Positions 12,506 to 24,399 of a stretch of 64,000 nt of DNA are shown here, piece by piece. The notes under the pieces were generated by a model, which was given only the letters and a program-made list of their open reading frames with translations, was not told the origin of the DNA and ran no database searches. The translations under genes and the position numbers were made by a program. How positions within the stretch are numbered: position 1 is the stretch's first letter; each line of letters opens with the position of its first letter. This DNA comes from Ancistrus triradiatus (Eukaryota > Chordata > Actinopteri > Siluriformes > Loricariidae): the NCBI GenBank assembly GCA_025084515.1, contig JAJAGP010000181.1, positions 372,620 to 436,619 of the forward strand. The letters are read 5' to 3'.

Positions 12506-12639
12506 TTATATTCACAAATGCCACTTAAAACTTTACTGTGCAAAAAGCAAGTCCCATGTTAACCATGTCCTGACTAGTCAGAGCCAGGGCCAGACCGCAT
12601 GGTCAGTTTGTATCTCTCAGAGCTAACTTTACTGTTCCC

Positions 12640-12998
12640 TGAAATCAAATTTAATAAAACATATAAAAAAACTAGTGAGTTAATCTTAATCATCTCATGA
12701 ACAGACCATGTTATGAGCTCTATTAGCACTTTTGATTTTAAGCATTAGACCTCTTAAAGCAGTTCTTGGTAGTGAAATTTTTATTGACCATGAAATTAAT
12801 ATTCTCTGTCTAACAGAAGCTTGAATTAGACCTAATTAATTTTTAGCTACAAATGACTTTAGCCCCTTGGATACTGCTATATGCTCTGAAACTAAAAAGT
12901 CCCAAAAAGAAAATTTCATTTTTCTAAATAATTTATAGTCGAGTAGTGCCTGAATCTTTCCAAGAATTTTCAAACTTTGATGGTTGTCCTACCGGTGC
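12640..12998 (+). pseudogene. L2-like LINE endonuclease, N-terminal half
   Basis: The plus-strand text reads RPLKAVLGSEIFIDHEINIL, then CLTEA and IRPN, matching the L2-clade endonuclease LTETW-type block. A stop replaces the Trp of the TETW motif. Its continuation appears after the insertion, near 14330. Confidence 0.65.
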
Positions 12999-14270
12999 AG
13001 TAATGTAAAAAAAAAAAAAATTACATCCTTATTGACTTAAAACTCAATGGTGAGAGGAAATATCTAAGCACAAATAAACTTACAAACACACGTGAAAGCT
13101 TTACTGAAATTACTGGCACAATTTGTTAATAGAACTAACACCAAAATTGAGCACAACGCAGCACAATAATAGACAATGCACACATACCCCCCCAGTTATG
13201 CTAATCATTGATTGGTATACATCAAGACTTCATGATCAGCTAAGCATTGGGTTTGTGCTCAACCTGATAAGAAATACCTAACGGCAGATGACCAACTTTA
13301 ACTTTGGGCGTGACTCTTTTTAAGACCTGCTTCCCCAGACGCTGGCGCGGGAGCATTAAGCCTGTTTACTCTGTTGCTCAAGCAGTGTTGTTGTCTGCCT
13401 TTTTCTCCACTCATCTGGGTTTTTTGCGTTCCGGCCTCACCTGCTTGATCTTCCTTTGTTGCGGCCTCGCCCGCTGGGTTAATGTTTAGTTGCAGTCTTG
13501 GCTGCCTGGACTAAGTTTGTTGTTCATGACTGTGTCCGCCTGGCTTTCCCTGTTCGTGGCTACGCCTGCACTTTATGTTGTTTCGATTCGCAGCTCCTGA
13601 TGTCTATGGTGTCAGTCTTCCCATAGCTGCGATAGCTCTCCGCACCCTCCGGTTGCACAACTTTAGCTCTTTGGGCTCACCTCTAGCCTCGGTAGCTCTC
13701 CGCTCTCTCCGGTCACTTACCGCTGGCTTCCCCAGCTTAGCAATGGCTTTGGTAGCTTTCCACTTCCTCCGGCCACTTATCGCCAGCTACGGTAACTCCA
13801 CGACCTCTGTTAGCCTCTCGGCCTTAGCGTTAGCTTCGGTGGTTTCATGCTAACTCCCCACTGTCTCATGTTAGCCTCCGCGACTTCACGTTAGCCTCAC
13901 GGCCTTCACATTAGCTTCCGTGGTTTTGTGCAATCTTCCCGCAGCCTCACGTTAGCTTCTGCCGCTTACGCTATCTCCACGCAGCCTCACATTAGCTTCC
14001 GTAGCTTATTGCTAGCCTTGTGGCCTTCGCGTTAGCTTCCGTCACTCATGCTACTTCTTGCTATTACCTCGCTTCCTCGCTTCATTTTCGGTTTGCTGTG
14101 TTTCCCTCGTTTCATGCTTGTTTATTTACTGTATTATTATTGATATTTCATTGCTATTATTATTATCATTATTAGTACTGTAATTGTGTGTTTTGGTGCC
14201 TTGTTTTTGTGTTTTGGGGGAACTTATAATAAACTGTGGTGTTTGAACTGGAATGCTACATTCACCTGCT
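12999..14270. repeat. Insertion with CT-rich imperfect tandem repeats, possibly LTR-derived
   Basis: This block separates two halves of an L2-like endonuclease. It starts near a poly-A run (13006-13020). From 13590 to 14070 it holds imperfect repeats built on TTAGCCTC, CGTTAGCTTCCGT and GTAGCTCTCCGC. It ends with a polyadenylation-like AATAAA at about 14228. GC content is higher than its surroundings. An LTR or non-autonomous retroelement is possible, but no second LTR or coding domain was seen. Confidence 0.4.
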
Positions 14271-14540
14271 CATCCACTGACCTCCACGTAAAGACTCACC
14301 TGACAGACAGTTGTTTCATTAGTATTTTCTTTAACAGAAAAAGCAACAATCATCGGAGATGTCAACATTCGTTTTGATAATACAATATACAATAATACAG
14401 TAAATCATCTCTGAGTTCTACTGAGCACATCTTTCATATTTATGCTACAATCACTAGGGAACAATTACTGTATAATACAACATAACCCACTTACCATGGT
14501 GGACACAACAATTTTCCACTTATTTTTTATTCTTATTATT
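14271..14540 (+). pseudogene. L2-like LINE endonuclease, C-terminal half
   Basis: KATIIGDVNIRFDNTIY corresponds to the conserved GDFNIHxDN block of L2-clade endonuclease. Stops follow. It continues the fragment at 12640-12998. Confidence 0.6.
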
Positions 14541-14628
14541 ATTTATTCTTATGGAAGCGATATAGAGACATAACTATCATACTAGAGGCTAAAGTAATAT
14601 TTAGATTTTGTCTTATCACATTTGAAAT

Positions 14629-14696
14629 ATAACCCCAAATCAGAAAATGTTGGGACAGTATGGAAAATGCATATGACACACACTCACACTCACACT

Positions 14697-14735
<39 letters not shown>

Positions 14736-16027
14736 TTTCTTATATTTACTTTGAAGTTCATTTCATTGCAGACAGTATGAACCAGAGACATTACATGTTT
14801 TGTATGGCCAATTTCATTTCATTTGTTAATAAACATCCATTCCTGCATCTCAGGCCTGTACACATTCCAAAAAAAGTTGGGACGGTAAAGCATATACCAC
14901 TTCATAATGTTGCCATTCCTTTTCACCACACTTAAAAGACATTTTGGCACAGAGGAAGAGATTTAGTGTTTCAGGTGATATTTTGCCCCATTATTCCTGC
15001 AAACACATCTTAAGATGTGCAACAGTATGGGGTTGTCATTGTCGCATTTTTTGTTTCAAAATTCTCCACAAATTCTATGTTGGGGGCAGGTCAAGACTAT
15101 AGGCAGGCAAGTCGCGTACTTGTACCCTATTCTTCTACAGCCATGTCTTTGTAATGCCTTTGTAATGTGCAATTGGTTTTGCATTGTCTGGTTGAAAAAT
15201 TTATGGACGTCCCTGAAAAAGATGTTTTCTTGAAGGCAGCATATGTTGCTCTAAGACCTCAATGTAGTTTTCTGCATTAATTCTGCCATCACAAATTCCA
15301 AGGGCACTGACACATCCTCATACAACGACAGACCCTGGATTTTGGACTTGTAGCTGATGGTCCTTTTCGTCTTTGGTCTTCAGCACACGGCGTCCATTTT
15401 TTCCAAAAATGTCCTGGAATACTGATTCATCTAACCACAATACACATTTCCACTATGTGATGGTCCAACCTAGATGCCTCTGAGCCCAGAGAGGTCGACG
15501 TATTGTGCTTGACAAAGGTTTGCCAAAGTAATCCCTTGCCCATGTGGTTATATCAGGTATTGTTGAATAGCGGTTCTTGATGCAATACCGTCTGAGGGAT
15601 CAAAGCTTATGGGCGTTCAGCTTAAGCTTGTGCCCTTCGCCTTTACGCACTAAAATTCCTGTAGATTCCTTGAATTGTTTATTGTTTAATGATATTATGC
15701 ACTGTAGAGGGAGAAATATGCAAATCTAATCTTTCTTTGGACCTTTCCTGGATGCTGCTTTTGTATTAAATCATGACTACAATCAGCTGTTAACATCACC
15801 TGTTTGAACTCACATCATTATTTTGTTTTTTAAACTCATTACAAGTTCTAAATTGCCCTGTCCCAACTTTTTTTGAATGTGTTTAACCAGACGAAACATG
15901 AAATATCTCAAGTTAGTAATGTCTGCAATAAAATAAAATTTAAAGTCAAAGTAAATCTAAGAAACGTTGTGTGTTTTTTATATGCATTTTCCATACTGCC
16001 CCACTTATTTCTGATCTAGGGTTGTAT
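14629..16027. mobile_element. DNA transposon (family C) with long inverted ends
   Basis: The left end reads ACCCCAAATCAGAAAATGTT, then GGGACAGTATGGAAAATGC. The right end is its inverse (GCATTTTCCATACTGCCCC, TTTCTGATCTAGGGTTGT). The interior carries GTCCCAACTTTTTTTGAATG and a (CA)n tract at 14680-14732. Weak transposase-like text is seen on the minus strand but no usable frame. Further fragments lie at 21940-22055, 26290-27450 and 58980-59165. Superfamily assignment (Tc1/mariner or other) is uncertain. Confidence 0.65.
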
Positions 16028-16043
16028 TTACACTAATTTTTGT

Positions 16044-19000
16044 CATTTCTTCTTCTTCTTCTTCTTTCGGCTTCTCCCTTTATCAGGGGTCACCACAGCG
16101 AGTTAAACGTTTCCACCTCACCCTGTCCTCCACGTCCTCTACTCTCACCCCAACTCCCTGCATATCTTCATTTACCACAACCAAATAACTCCTCTTTGGT
16201 CTTCCTCTCTGTCTCTTGCCTGGCAGCTCCATCTCCAACATCCTCACTACCAATATATCCACTATCCCTCCTCTGCACATGTCCAAACCATGTCAGTCTT
16301 CCCTCTCGAATTTTGTCTCCCAACTATCCAACCTGTGCTGTCCCTCTGATGATCTCATTCCTAATCCTGTCCACCCTAGACACTTCTAAAGAGAACCTCA
16401 ACATCTTAAGTTCTGCCACCTCCAGCTCTGCTTCCTGTCTCTTTGTCAGTGCCACTGTCTCTAAGCCATACAACAAGGCTGGTCTCACTACTCTCTTATA
16501 AATCTTTCCTTTCACTTTTGCTGTGACCGTTTTGTCACACAGCACTCCTGACACTCTTCTCCACCCACTATATCCTGCCTGTACTCTCTTCTTTACCTCC
16601 TTTTCACACTCCCCATTTCCTTGGACAGTTGATCCCAAGTACCTGAACTCCTGGACCTTTGTGACCACCAATCCCTGTAGCCTGACTGTTCCACCTGCCT
16701 CCCTTTCATTTACACACATGTATTCTGTCTTACTACATTAGACTTTCATTCCTCTCCTTTCCAGATTATACCTCCACCTCTCCAAGTTCTCTTCTACCTT
16801 TTCCCTGTTCTCACTACAGATCACAATGTCGTCTGCAAACATCATAGTCCACGACGATTCTTGTCTGACCTCATCTGTTAGTCTGTCCATCACTAGAGCA
16901 AATAAGAAGGGACTCAGGGCCGATCCTTGATGCAGTCCCACCCCTACCTTGAAGCTATCTGTCACTCCTACAGCACATCTCACCGCTGTCACGCTGTTGT
17001 CATACATGTCCTGCGCGAATCTTACGTACTTTTCAGCCACTCGAGACTTCCTCATACACCACCACAGTTCCTCCCTTGGCACCCTGTCATAAGCTTTCTC
17101 CAAATCCACAAAGACGCAGTGTAGCTGTTTCTGACCATCTCTATACTTCTCCATCAGCAGTCTCAAAGCAAAAGTCGCATCCATGGTGCTCTTCCTTGGC
17201 ATGAAACCATACTGTTGTGCACACACTGTCACCTCCTGTCTGAGCCTAGGTTCCACAACTCTCTCCCAACTCTTCATTGTGTGGCTCATCAACTTTATGC
17301 CCGTGTAAGAGCCAGAACTCTGTACATCACCCCTCTGCTTAAAAATCGGTACAAGCAAACTTTACCTCCATTCCTCCGGCATACTCTCATTCACCAGAAT
17401 TCCACTGAATAATCTAGTCAAAAACACCACTCCCAGCTCTCCTAGACTTTTCCATACCTCAACCGGTATGTCATCAGGTCCCACTGCCTTTCCGTTCTTC
17501 ATCCTTTTCAAAGCTTTCCTCACTTCGTCCTTGCTAATCTTTGCTACATCCTGTTCCACAATTTCTACGCCATCCAACCTTCTTTCCCTTTCATTTTCTA
17601 CATTCATCAACTCTTCAAAATACTCCTTCCATCTTTCCCTCACCCACTCCTCACCTGTCAGTACATTTCCATTTCTATCCTTGATCTCCCTGACATGCTG
17701 CAATCCTTTCCAGCTCTATCTATCTGTCTCGCCCAGCAGATACAACTCCTTTCTCTCCTTCCCATACGTCTAACCTTTCATATAACTCATCATAGGCTTC
17801 TTGCTTGGCCTTTGCTACCTCCCTCTTTGCCCTTTGCCGCATCCACTTGTACTCCTGCCTACTCTCATTACATTACTCCTGTCCCTGTCCCATTCCTTCT
17901 GTGCTGAACCTCTTTCTCTGAATAACCTCTTGCACTTCCTCGTTCCACCACCAGGGTTCCTTTTCATCCTTTGTCTGTCCAGAAGAGACCACACCCAGTA
18001 AACTTTTCTACCTGTCTGTCTAATCACTGTTGCTGCTACTACCCAGTCGTCTGGGAGCTCTTTCCTATCACCCAAAGCCTTTCCTTCAGCTCCTCTCTGA
18101 ACTCCGTTTACAACATTCTTCCTTTCTCAACTTCCACCATTTGGTCCTCTGCTCTGCCTTTTGTCCTCTTCCTCTTCCTAACCACCAGAAGCCATCCTGC
18201 ACACCACCATCCGATGCTGCCTAGCTACACTGTCCCCTGCCACTACCTTACAGTCACCAAATCTCTTTTAAGCAACCTCTTCTACATAGGATGTAGTCTA
18301 CCTGTGTGCTCCTCCCTCCACTCTTATAAGTCACCCTATGCTCCTCCTTCTTTTTGAAATATGTGTTAACCACAGCCATTTCCATCCTCTTTGCAAAATC
18401 CAGCACCATCTGTCCTTCTAGGTTTCCTATCCTTAAACACCAAACCTGCCCATCACTTCCTCATCTCCTCCTTTTATAACCTTCACCAACATGACCATTG
18501 AAATCTGCACCAATCACCAGTCATCTCTTCTCTCCACCCCTGGGAATGCTCTCAACCACTTCATCTAACAACTCCCCAGAAATCCCCCTTTCTCCTCTAC
18601 TTCACAGCCAACTTGTGGTTGCTAGCCACTAACAACAACATTCACCATTACACCCTCAATTTCCAGCTTCAGACATATTCTCCTATCTGACACCCTTTTC
18701 ACCTCAACGACATTCTTTACATAGTCCTCCTTCAGGACCACACGCAACTCCATTTCTCTTCCTATCCACACCATGGTAGAACAGTTTAAATCCTGCACCA
18801 ATTCATCGAGCCTTGCTACCCTTCCACTTTGTCTCCTGCACACACAAAACATCGACCTTTCTCCTCTGCATCATATCAGTCAGGTCTCTAACTTTCCCTG
18901 TCATCGTCCCTACATTTAGGGTTGCTACCCTCAGTGCTATATTCTGGCCCCTCCTGATTTCTCTCTGTCTCCTCACACGCCTCCTTCCTCTTCGTCTTCG

Positions 19001-19190
19001 GCAAACAGTAGTCCAATTTCCGCTGGTAGCCTGTTTGCTACCAGTACCAGTGGCGGTCGTTGTTAACCCGGGCCGCGACCGATCCGGTATGGTGAAATTA
19101 TTATGAACTCGCATACTTTATTTGGCAAATGTTTTACACAGGATGCCCTTCCTGACGCAACCCTCACCATTTATCCGGGCTTGGGACTGG
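16044..19190 (-). mobile_element. RTE-clade LINE, near full length
   Basis: The coding strand is minus. The N-terminal endonuclease reads RVATLNVGTMTGKVRDLTDM, then VDVLCVQETKW, including the catalytic Glu of QETKW. RT text follows in two frames: LKRMKNGKAVGPDDIPVEVW (17362-17703), then STMDATFALRLLMEKYRDGQ, LHCVFVDLEKAYDRVPREEL and TMMFADDIVICSE (16738-17358). The C-terminus includes QEFRYLGSTVQGNGECEKEV and KRQRGRPKRSYL. The 3' end is a short (GAA)n tail next to GACCCCTGATAAAGGG. Several frameshifts prevent translation of one complete ORF. A second copy lies at 59567-61790. Confidence 0.92.
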
Positions 19191-19404
19191 CACTAGAAAT
19201 ACCCTGCCTGAGCAATCTAGCGGCTGGTTTTAAAATTTTATAATCATAGCATATGAAATTCACTTGTTATTGCTGCAATAAGTGTATCATCACCGCAGAA
19301 TTGTACTTACCATCAGTGGTAACAGCCACATGGAAATAACAGGTCCTAATTTACTGCAAAAACCCTGGAAACAACCCCAGACACAACTAAATATTTTAAC
19401 ATAT

Positions 19405-19665
19405 GACTAAACCTAATGTGGCTCTGGTGGCTCAGTGGTAAGTGCCCTCTGCTGGATGTGGCACTTTCTGATGGTCTACATTCAAACCCCAGGTAGGACT
19501 TAATGTGAATGTTGTAATGTTGTAATGTTGGATGGTGTATTTATGTTACCTGCAATGGACTGGCTCCCTGGGTGGAGTGGCATTTAGGGTGTATTACTAC
19601 AGTATATGTGCCCAGTAAATTCTGGGTTAGGCTGCAGACCACACTAAGGTAAGTGGGGGTAAAAC
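19405..19665 (+). mobile_element. tRNA-derived SINE
   Basis: A Pol III-like head has an A box (TGGCTCAGTGGTAAG) and a B box-like ACATTCAAACCCC about 45 bp later. The body reads CAATGGACTGGCTCCCTGGG and GGGTTAGGCTGCAG, characteristic of a common fish SINE body. The tail is short and diverged. Confidence 0.65.
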
Positions 19666-19713
19666 TGGATGCTTCTTTTTGCCTTGCAAAATCTACATCA
19701 TTGTCAATATGTA

Positions 19714-21319
<1,606 letters not shown>

Positions 21320-21482
21320 TTAAGTGTAATGCAATAAGAACTATGTGCCAATTGGATTAAATTTTAATTGTTTACATCCATTAAGGCAACATCTTGGAAT
21401 ATTCCCTAATCATTGATTAATCAATCATTAACCTACAATCTGTGACTGAGATGTTTAACAGAACTGTGAATGAACCACTCAC

Positions 21483-21639
21483 CAGAAAGGCACAAAGCAT
21501 GTAGAAACTGACAAAATAAATGATGGCAAAGTGGCTACCACACTCCTCACTGGCAGGGCCTTCTTCAGAACCCTTCTCGCAAGGGCGGTTAGGGGAACAA
21601 GCCAACATAATCTCCTGCCAGGCTTCACCAGTGGCACAC
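21483..21639 (-). CDS. cacna1c: cacna1c exon: domain IV selectivity filter and S6
   Basis: This 157-bp exon encodes CATGEAWQEIMLAC, whose E is the domain IV selectivity glutamate. A variable P-S6 loop (CEKGSEEGPASEECGSH) and the start of IVS6 (IIYFVSFYMLCAFL) follow. The loop is distinct from the mammalian Cav1.2 loop. The acceptor is TTTTCAG and the donor GTGAGT. Confidence 0.96.
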
Positions 21640-21736
21640 CTGAAAACAGGCACAAAATACACAGAGGTTAAACTATAATTGCTTTCAGCTTGGATGAGGG
21701 TAAAAGAACATAAGCAGTATGACAAAAAGAACTGAC

Positions 21737-21828
21737 CTAAAGAGCAGTAGAACAGCCTGTGGGAATGTTTGAAAATTGTTGTTTCGGTTGATTTGGCTAT
21801 TGTCTCTCAGTGCTATCTTTCCAAACAC
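21737..21828 (-). CDS. cacna1c: cacna1c exon: domain IV pore loop
   Basis: This 92-bp exon encodes VFGKIALRDNSQINRNNNFQ, then TFPQAVLLLF and the first two bases of an arginine codon. It is the extracellular S5-P segment of domain IV. The acceptor is CTCCACAG and the donor GTCAGT. Confidence 0.96.
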
Positions 21829-21939
21829 CTGTGGAGCAGGGTGGGTTAGGTGTTAGCAGCTGATATACTGATATACTGTTGAGAAGTGGTTGAGTGCTGA
21901 GGTATGTCTGTAATTTGACTGTTATTAATGGCACATAGT

Positions 21940-22055
21940 ATGAACCCAGGATATTTTATGTTTTGTCTGGCCAGTTTCATTTCATTTGATAAATAACATC
22001 CATTGCTTCATTTCAGGCCTGCAATATACGACACATTACTTGACACATCCTTTAG
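21940..22055. mobile_element. Family C transposon fragment
   Basis: ATGTTTTGTCTGGCCAGTTT and CATTTCAGGCCTGCA match the interior of the family C elements. It lies in a short intron between two domain IV exons. Confidence 0.5.
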
Positions 22056-22110
22056 CACCTGTTTTGAACAAAGTTTTTAACAAAATACATCATATTTGGT
22101 GAAGACTTAC

Positions 22111-22176
22111 TTGCATTCCAATAACAGCGTAGATGAAGAAAAGCATTACTATGAGCAATGCCACATATGGAAGTGC
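22111..22176 (-). CDS. cacna1c: cacna1c exon: domain IV S5
   Basis: This 66-bp, 22-codon exon encodes ALPYVALLIVMLFFIYAVIG plus MQ, the IVS5 helix, identical to mammalian Cav1.2 as I know it. The acceptor is CTATAG and the donor GTAAGT. Confidence 0.97.
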
Positions 22177-22310
22177 CTATAGAGTAAGACAGAGATTGAG
22201 ATAACAGTTTCAATTATGTATTTCGTATTTATGCATTAGTTCCCCACACACACAAACATAATAAAAAACTTTGTGAATGGTAACTTGTCTGTCTATTAGC
22301 CACTCCTCAC

Positions 22311-22439
22311 TTGGAAGGATTTAATAAACGTCCACAGCAGGGTGCGAATTCCCTCTCCACGTGAAAGCAGCTTTACCAGTCTCATCACTCGAAATAGTCG
22401 GAAGAAAGTTATGGAGATCCTGGCATTATCTTCTGTGTT
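22311..22439 (-). CDS. cacna1c: cacna1c exon: domain IV S4 voltage sensor
   Basis: This 129-bp, 43-codon exon encodes NTEDNARISITFFRLFRVMR, then LVKLLSRGEGIRTLLWTFIKSFQ. It is IVS4 and the S4-S5 linker. The donor is GTGAGG. The acceptor (GGCAACAG) has a poor pyrimidine tract. I chose it because NTEDN aligns with the NAEEN start of the mammalian exon and is in frame with the cassette exon. Confidence 0.93.
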
Positions 22440-22740
22440 CTGTTGCCCCTTTCAGTATGTCGTGTACAGAGAAGACAGCACAGATGCACATATTTATACA
22501 TACATGTGAAAGCACGCACGCACGCACGCACGCACACACGCACACAGAAAACAACAGAACATGCAAACAAAAACAGAAAAAATAAATTACTTGTTAAACA
22601 ATATAATGGAATTGTACACAACCCCACAAACCTAAGAAAGGAGGTCATACATTATTCTGGTTTATTTGGTGACCTTTATGACGCTATATTTTCAACAATA
22701 AGCATTTTTGTTTCTAATAGTTTTTAGAATCCAATATGGA
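22440..22740. other. Intron with (GCAC)n microsatellite
   Basis: Intron between the cassette exon and the IVS4 exon. A GCAC/CA-rich simple repeat is at about 22510-22548. Nothing else recognised. Confidence 0.6.
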
Positions 22741-23245
22741 ATTCGGATTTCCATATGACATGCGCAAGGTGGGAATCAACCCTAGACTTGCAGGGTGAGG
22801 GCATGCACGTACGCTCACACTTTTGGAGACATCAGTTGACCTAATGCAGAAATTGGAGTAGGAAATTCAAGCAGACACAGGGAGAACCTACAAATTTCAT
22901 AGAGGCAGCAACTGGGGCAGAATTTTAACATGGGTTTGTGGAGCTGTCACTATCCACTGCATTGTTGTGCCTCAAAGTATATATCTGGCTCCAGCACAGG
23001 GGGCAAGGCAAGAACCACCCCATCGATTGGGAGTCAGACCTTCCCAGGGGACATGCACACATAAATCCACAGTGGGACATTTTTAAAATGACACTTGACC
23101 TTATGCAATTCTCTGGGTCATGCGGGAGGAAATCTACACACTCAGAGGAAACACATGGAGACACTGGGAGAACATACAAATTCTACACAGACAGTGGCTG
23201 GGCTGGGACTCACACCTGGGTCTCTGGAGCTGTTTGGGACTGAAC
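22741..23245. repeat. Two diverged direct copies of a fish repeat
   Basis: Two segments share TTGACCTxATGCA, GGAGGAAAT-like, CAGGGAGAACxTACAAATT and a terminal TGGAGCTGT block. The first is about 22800-22955, the second about 23080-23245. The text resembles a SINE-like fish repeat with CGGGAGGAAACC and CACGGGGAGAACATGCAAA. The exact family was not assigned. Confidence 0.45.
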
Positions 23246-23329
23246 TTTCTACATATGCTTTTTACTTTTGAACTCCTTAGATGAATTAACATATGTTTAG
23301 TCTCTGCCATCAACCTGTTAAGTCTGCCA

Positions 23330-23425
23330 ACAATTAAGCACTGGTGTTCTCAAGGTTTCTTCCTCATGACATCTAAGAGGTTTACCTTGCCTCAGTCATC
23401 TTAGGTTGTTTTATTAAATAACTTG
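23330..23425 (+). mobile_element. Diverged L2-like 3' tail fragment
   Basis: TTCTCAAGGTTTCTTCCTCATGAC and TTACCTTGCCTCAGTCATCT resemble the L2-like tail seen at 1436 and 55505, but the match is short. Confidence 0.4.
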
Positions 23426-23879
23426 AACCTGGGTCCCCGTAAAACAGTTTTGTTTTATTTTAAGTAAAAGTGTTAGATAAATACATTTGAACTTGAAAAG
23501 ATAGTCACAACAGACAATAAATGGACCATGCATTAGGAATATCTTCATCTATATTCTGACTCCTACATTTCAGTAGTAGAGGGTAATTCCAGAGAAAATC
23601 TGGTCCCTCACATAAACAGGGACTGATTATGGGACCACAGTGGACAATGGCAAAAAGATGTCAAACACAGAGAGGTGGGTTGGACTGTGGAACAAAAGCA
23701 CAGCAGCACATCACATATCACACACATCTGCCAGTAATGTAAGGAAGCTGTAGATAATTTTATATGAATGTACATCTAATACATGTTGAAGCCTGCATGG
23801 CTATTGGGAGGTAGAGTAAGGGAAGAGGTAGATTGTGATGTGTAGTTTGATTACCGTCAGTCCGTACCATTGGTCTTAC

Positions 23880-23915
23880 CACAGAGGATGGGGTGGAGGA
23901 GGACGGGTCAGCTGG
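23880..23915 (-). CDS. cacna1c: cacna1c small cassette exon: IVS3-S4 linker
   Basis: This 36-bp exon encodes PADPSSSTPSSV between the IVS3 exons and the IVS4 exon. Acceptor TTTAAAG and donor GTAAGA flank it, and both ends are at codon boundaries. Mammalian CACNA1C has an 11-codon optional exon here starting PAE. This one starts PAD and has 12 codons. In the known gene, inclusion shifts voltage dependence. The call rests on position, frame and the PA start. Confidence 0.85.
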
Positions 23916-24221
23916 CTTTAAAGAAAGGCAGACAGATCAAATTATCACAAAAGCAGTGCTAACCTCCCATCATAATACTTCCATGTAAGTATTTTGTGTT
24001 CACATGTGCATAGAGTGCTTTTGCAGGCCATTGCAGTGGAGAGGAAATACGAGTGTCCTAATTGGTCCGGATTGTACACTCATGAAGAATATGCTAGTAT
24101 GTGTGTGATTGTATGCAAATTGTTGTATGTAGGAGACGCTTCATCACTTTGTTTTTGTGACTTTCTTCTGTCTAAGTGTACTATAGTGCATTATTCCTGT
24201 GTAAGAGGATTAAAATCATAA

Positions 24222-24266
24222 CCTAGTAGGAGTTTGTAACCAACAGCTGAAGTAATTTCATGTGCC

Positions 24267-24336
<70 letters not shown>

Positions 24337-24399
24337 ATATCTATATAAATACATGGCACATGAAATTACTTCAGCTTTTGGTTACAAACTTCTACTAGG
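24222..24399. repeat. Inverted repeat flanking a (TA)n microsatellite
   Basis: Two 46-bp arms (24222-24267 and 24354-24399) are near-perfect inverse complements, with inner ends CATGTGCCA and TGGCACATG. They enclose about 86 bp of TA repeats. The whole block could fold into a long hairpin or cruciform. It may be a small MITE. Confidence 0.85.

Larger units (their letters stand above)
5307..12506 (-). mobile_element. Decayed Ty3/gypsy retrotransposon with two Tc1 insertions
   Basis: Coding order on the minus strand runs from a partial long terminal repeat (12350-12505) to gag, protease, RT, RNase H, integrase, chromodomain and the other repeat (about 5514-5667). The repeats share GACTTAGCAAAGAGACTA-like text, AATAGGAAGGAAA and GTGATCTGCTGGACTGGCTG in direct orientation. 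Two family B Tc1 elements lie inside it, one in gag and one just before the chromodomain. Matching host-like sequence on both sides (AATACAGAGTTA on the left, GTTATATTCACAAATG on the right) suggests the target site. Terminal boundaries are approximate. Stops, frameshifts and deletions make it inactive. Confidence 0.8.

Noticed and set aside
13575..13853. Possible Leu/Ser-rich secreted protein
   Set aside because: The frame follows an imperfect nucleotide tandem repeat and has no intron borders or family match.
14539..14733. Cys/Val-rich frame opposite a CA repeat
   Set aside because: It is a translation of the (CA)n microsatellite and flanks, not a protein.
16040..16501. Plus-strand frame of 153 codons
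   Set aside because: It is an antisense shadow of the RTE LINE, whose RT and C-terminal motifs read on the minus strand.
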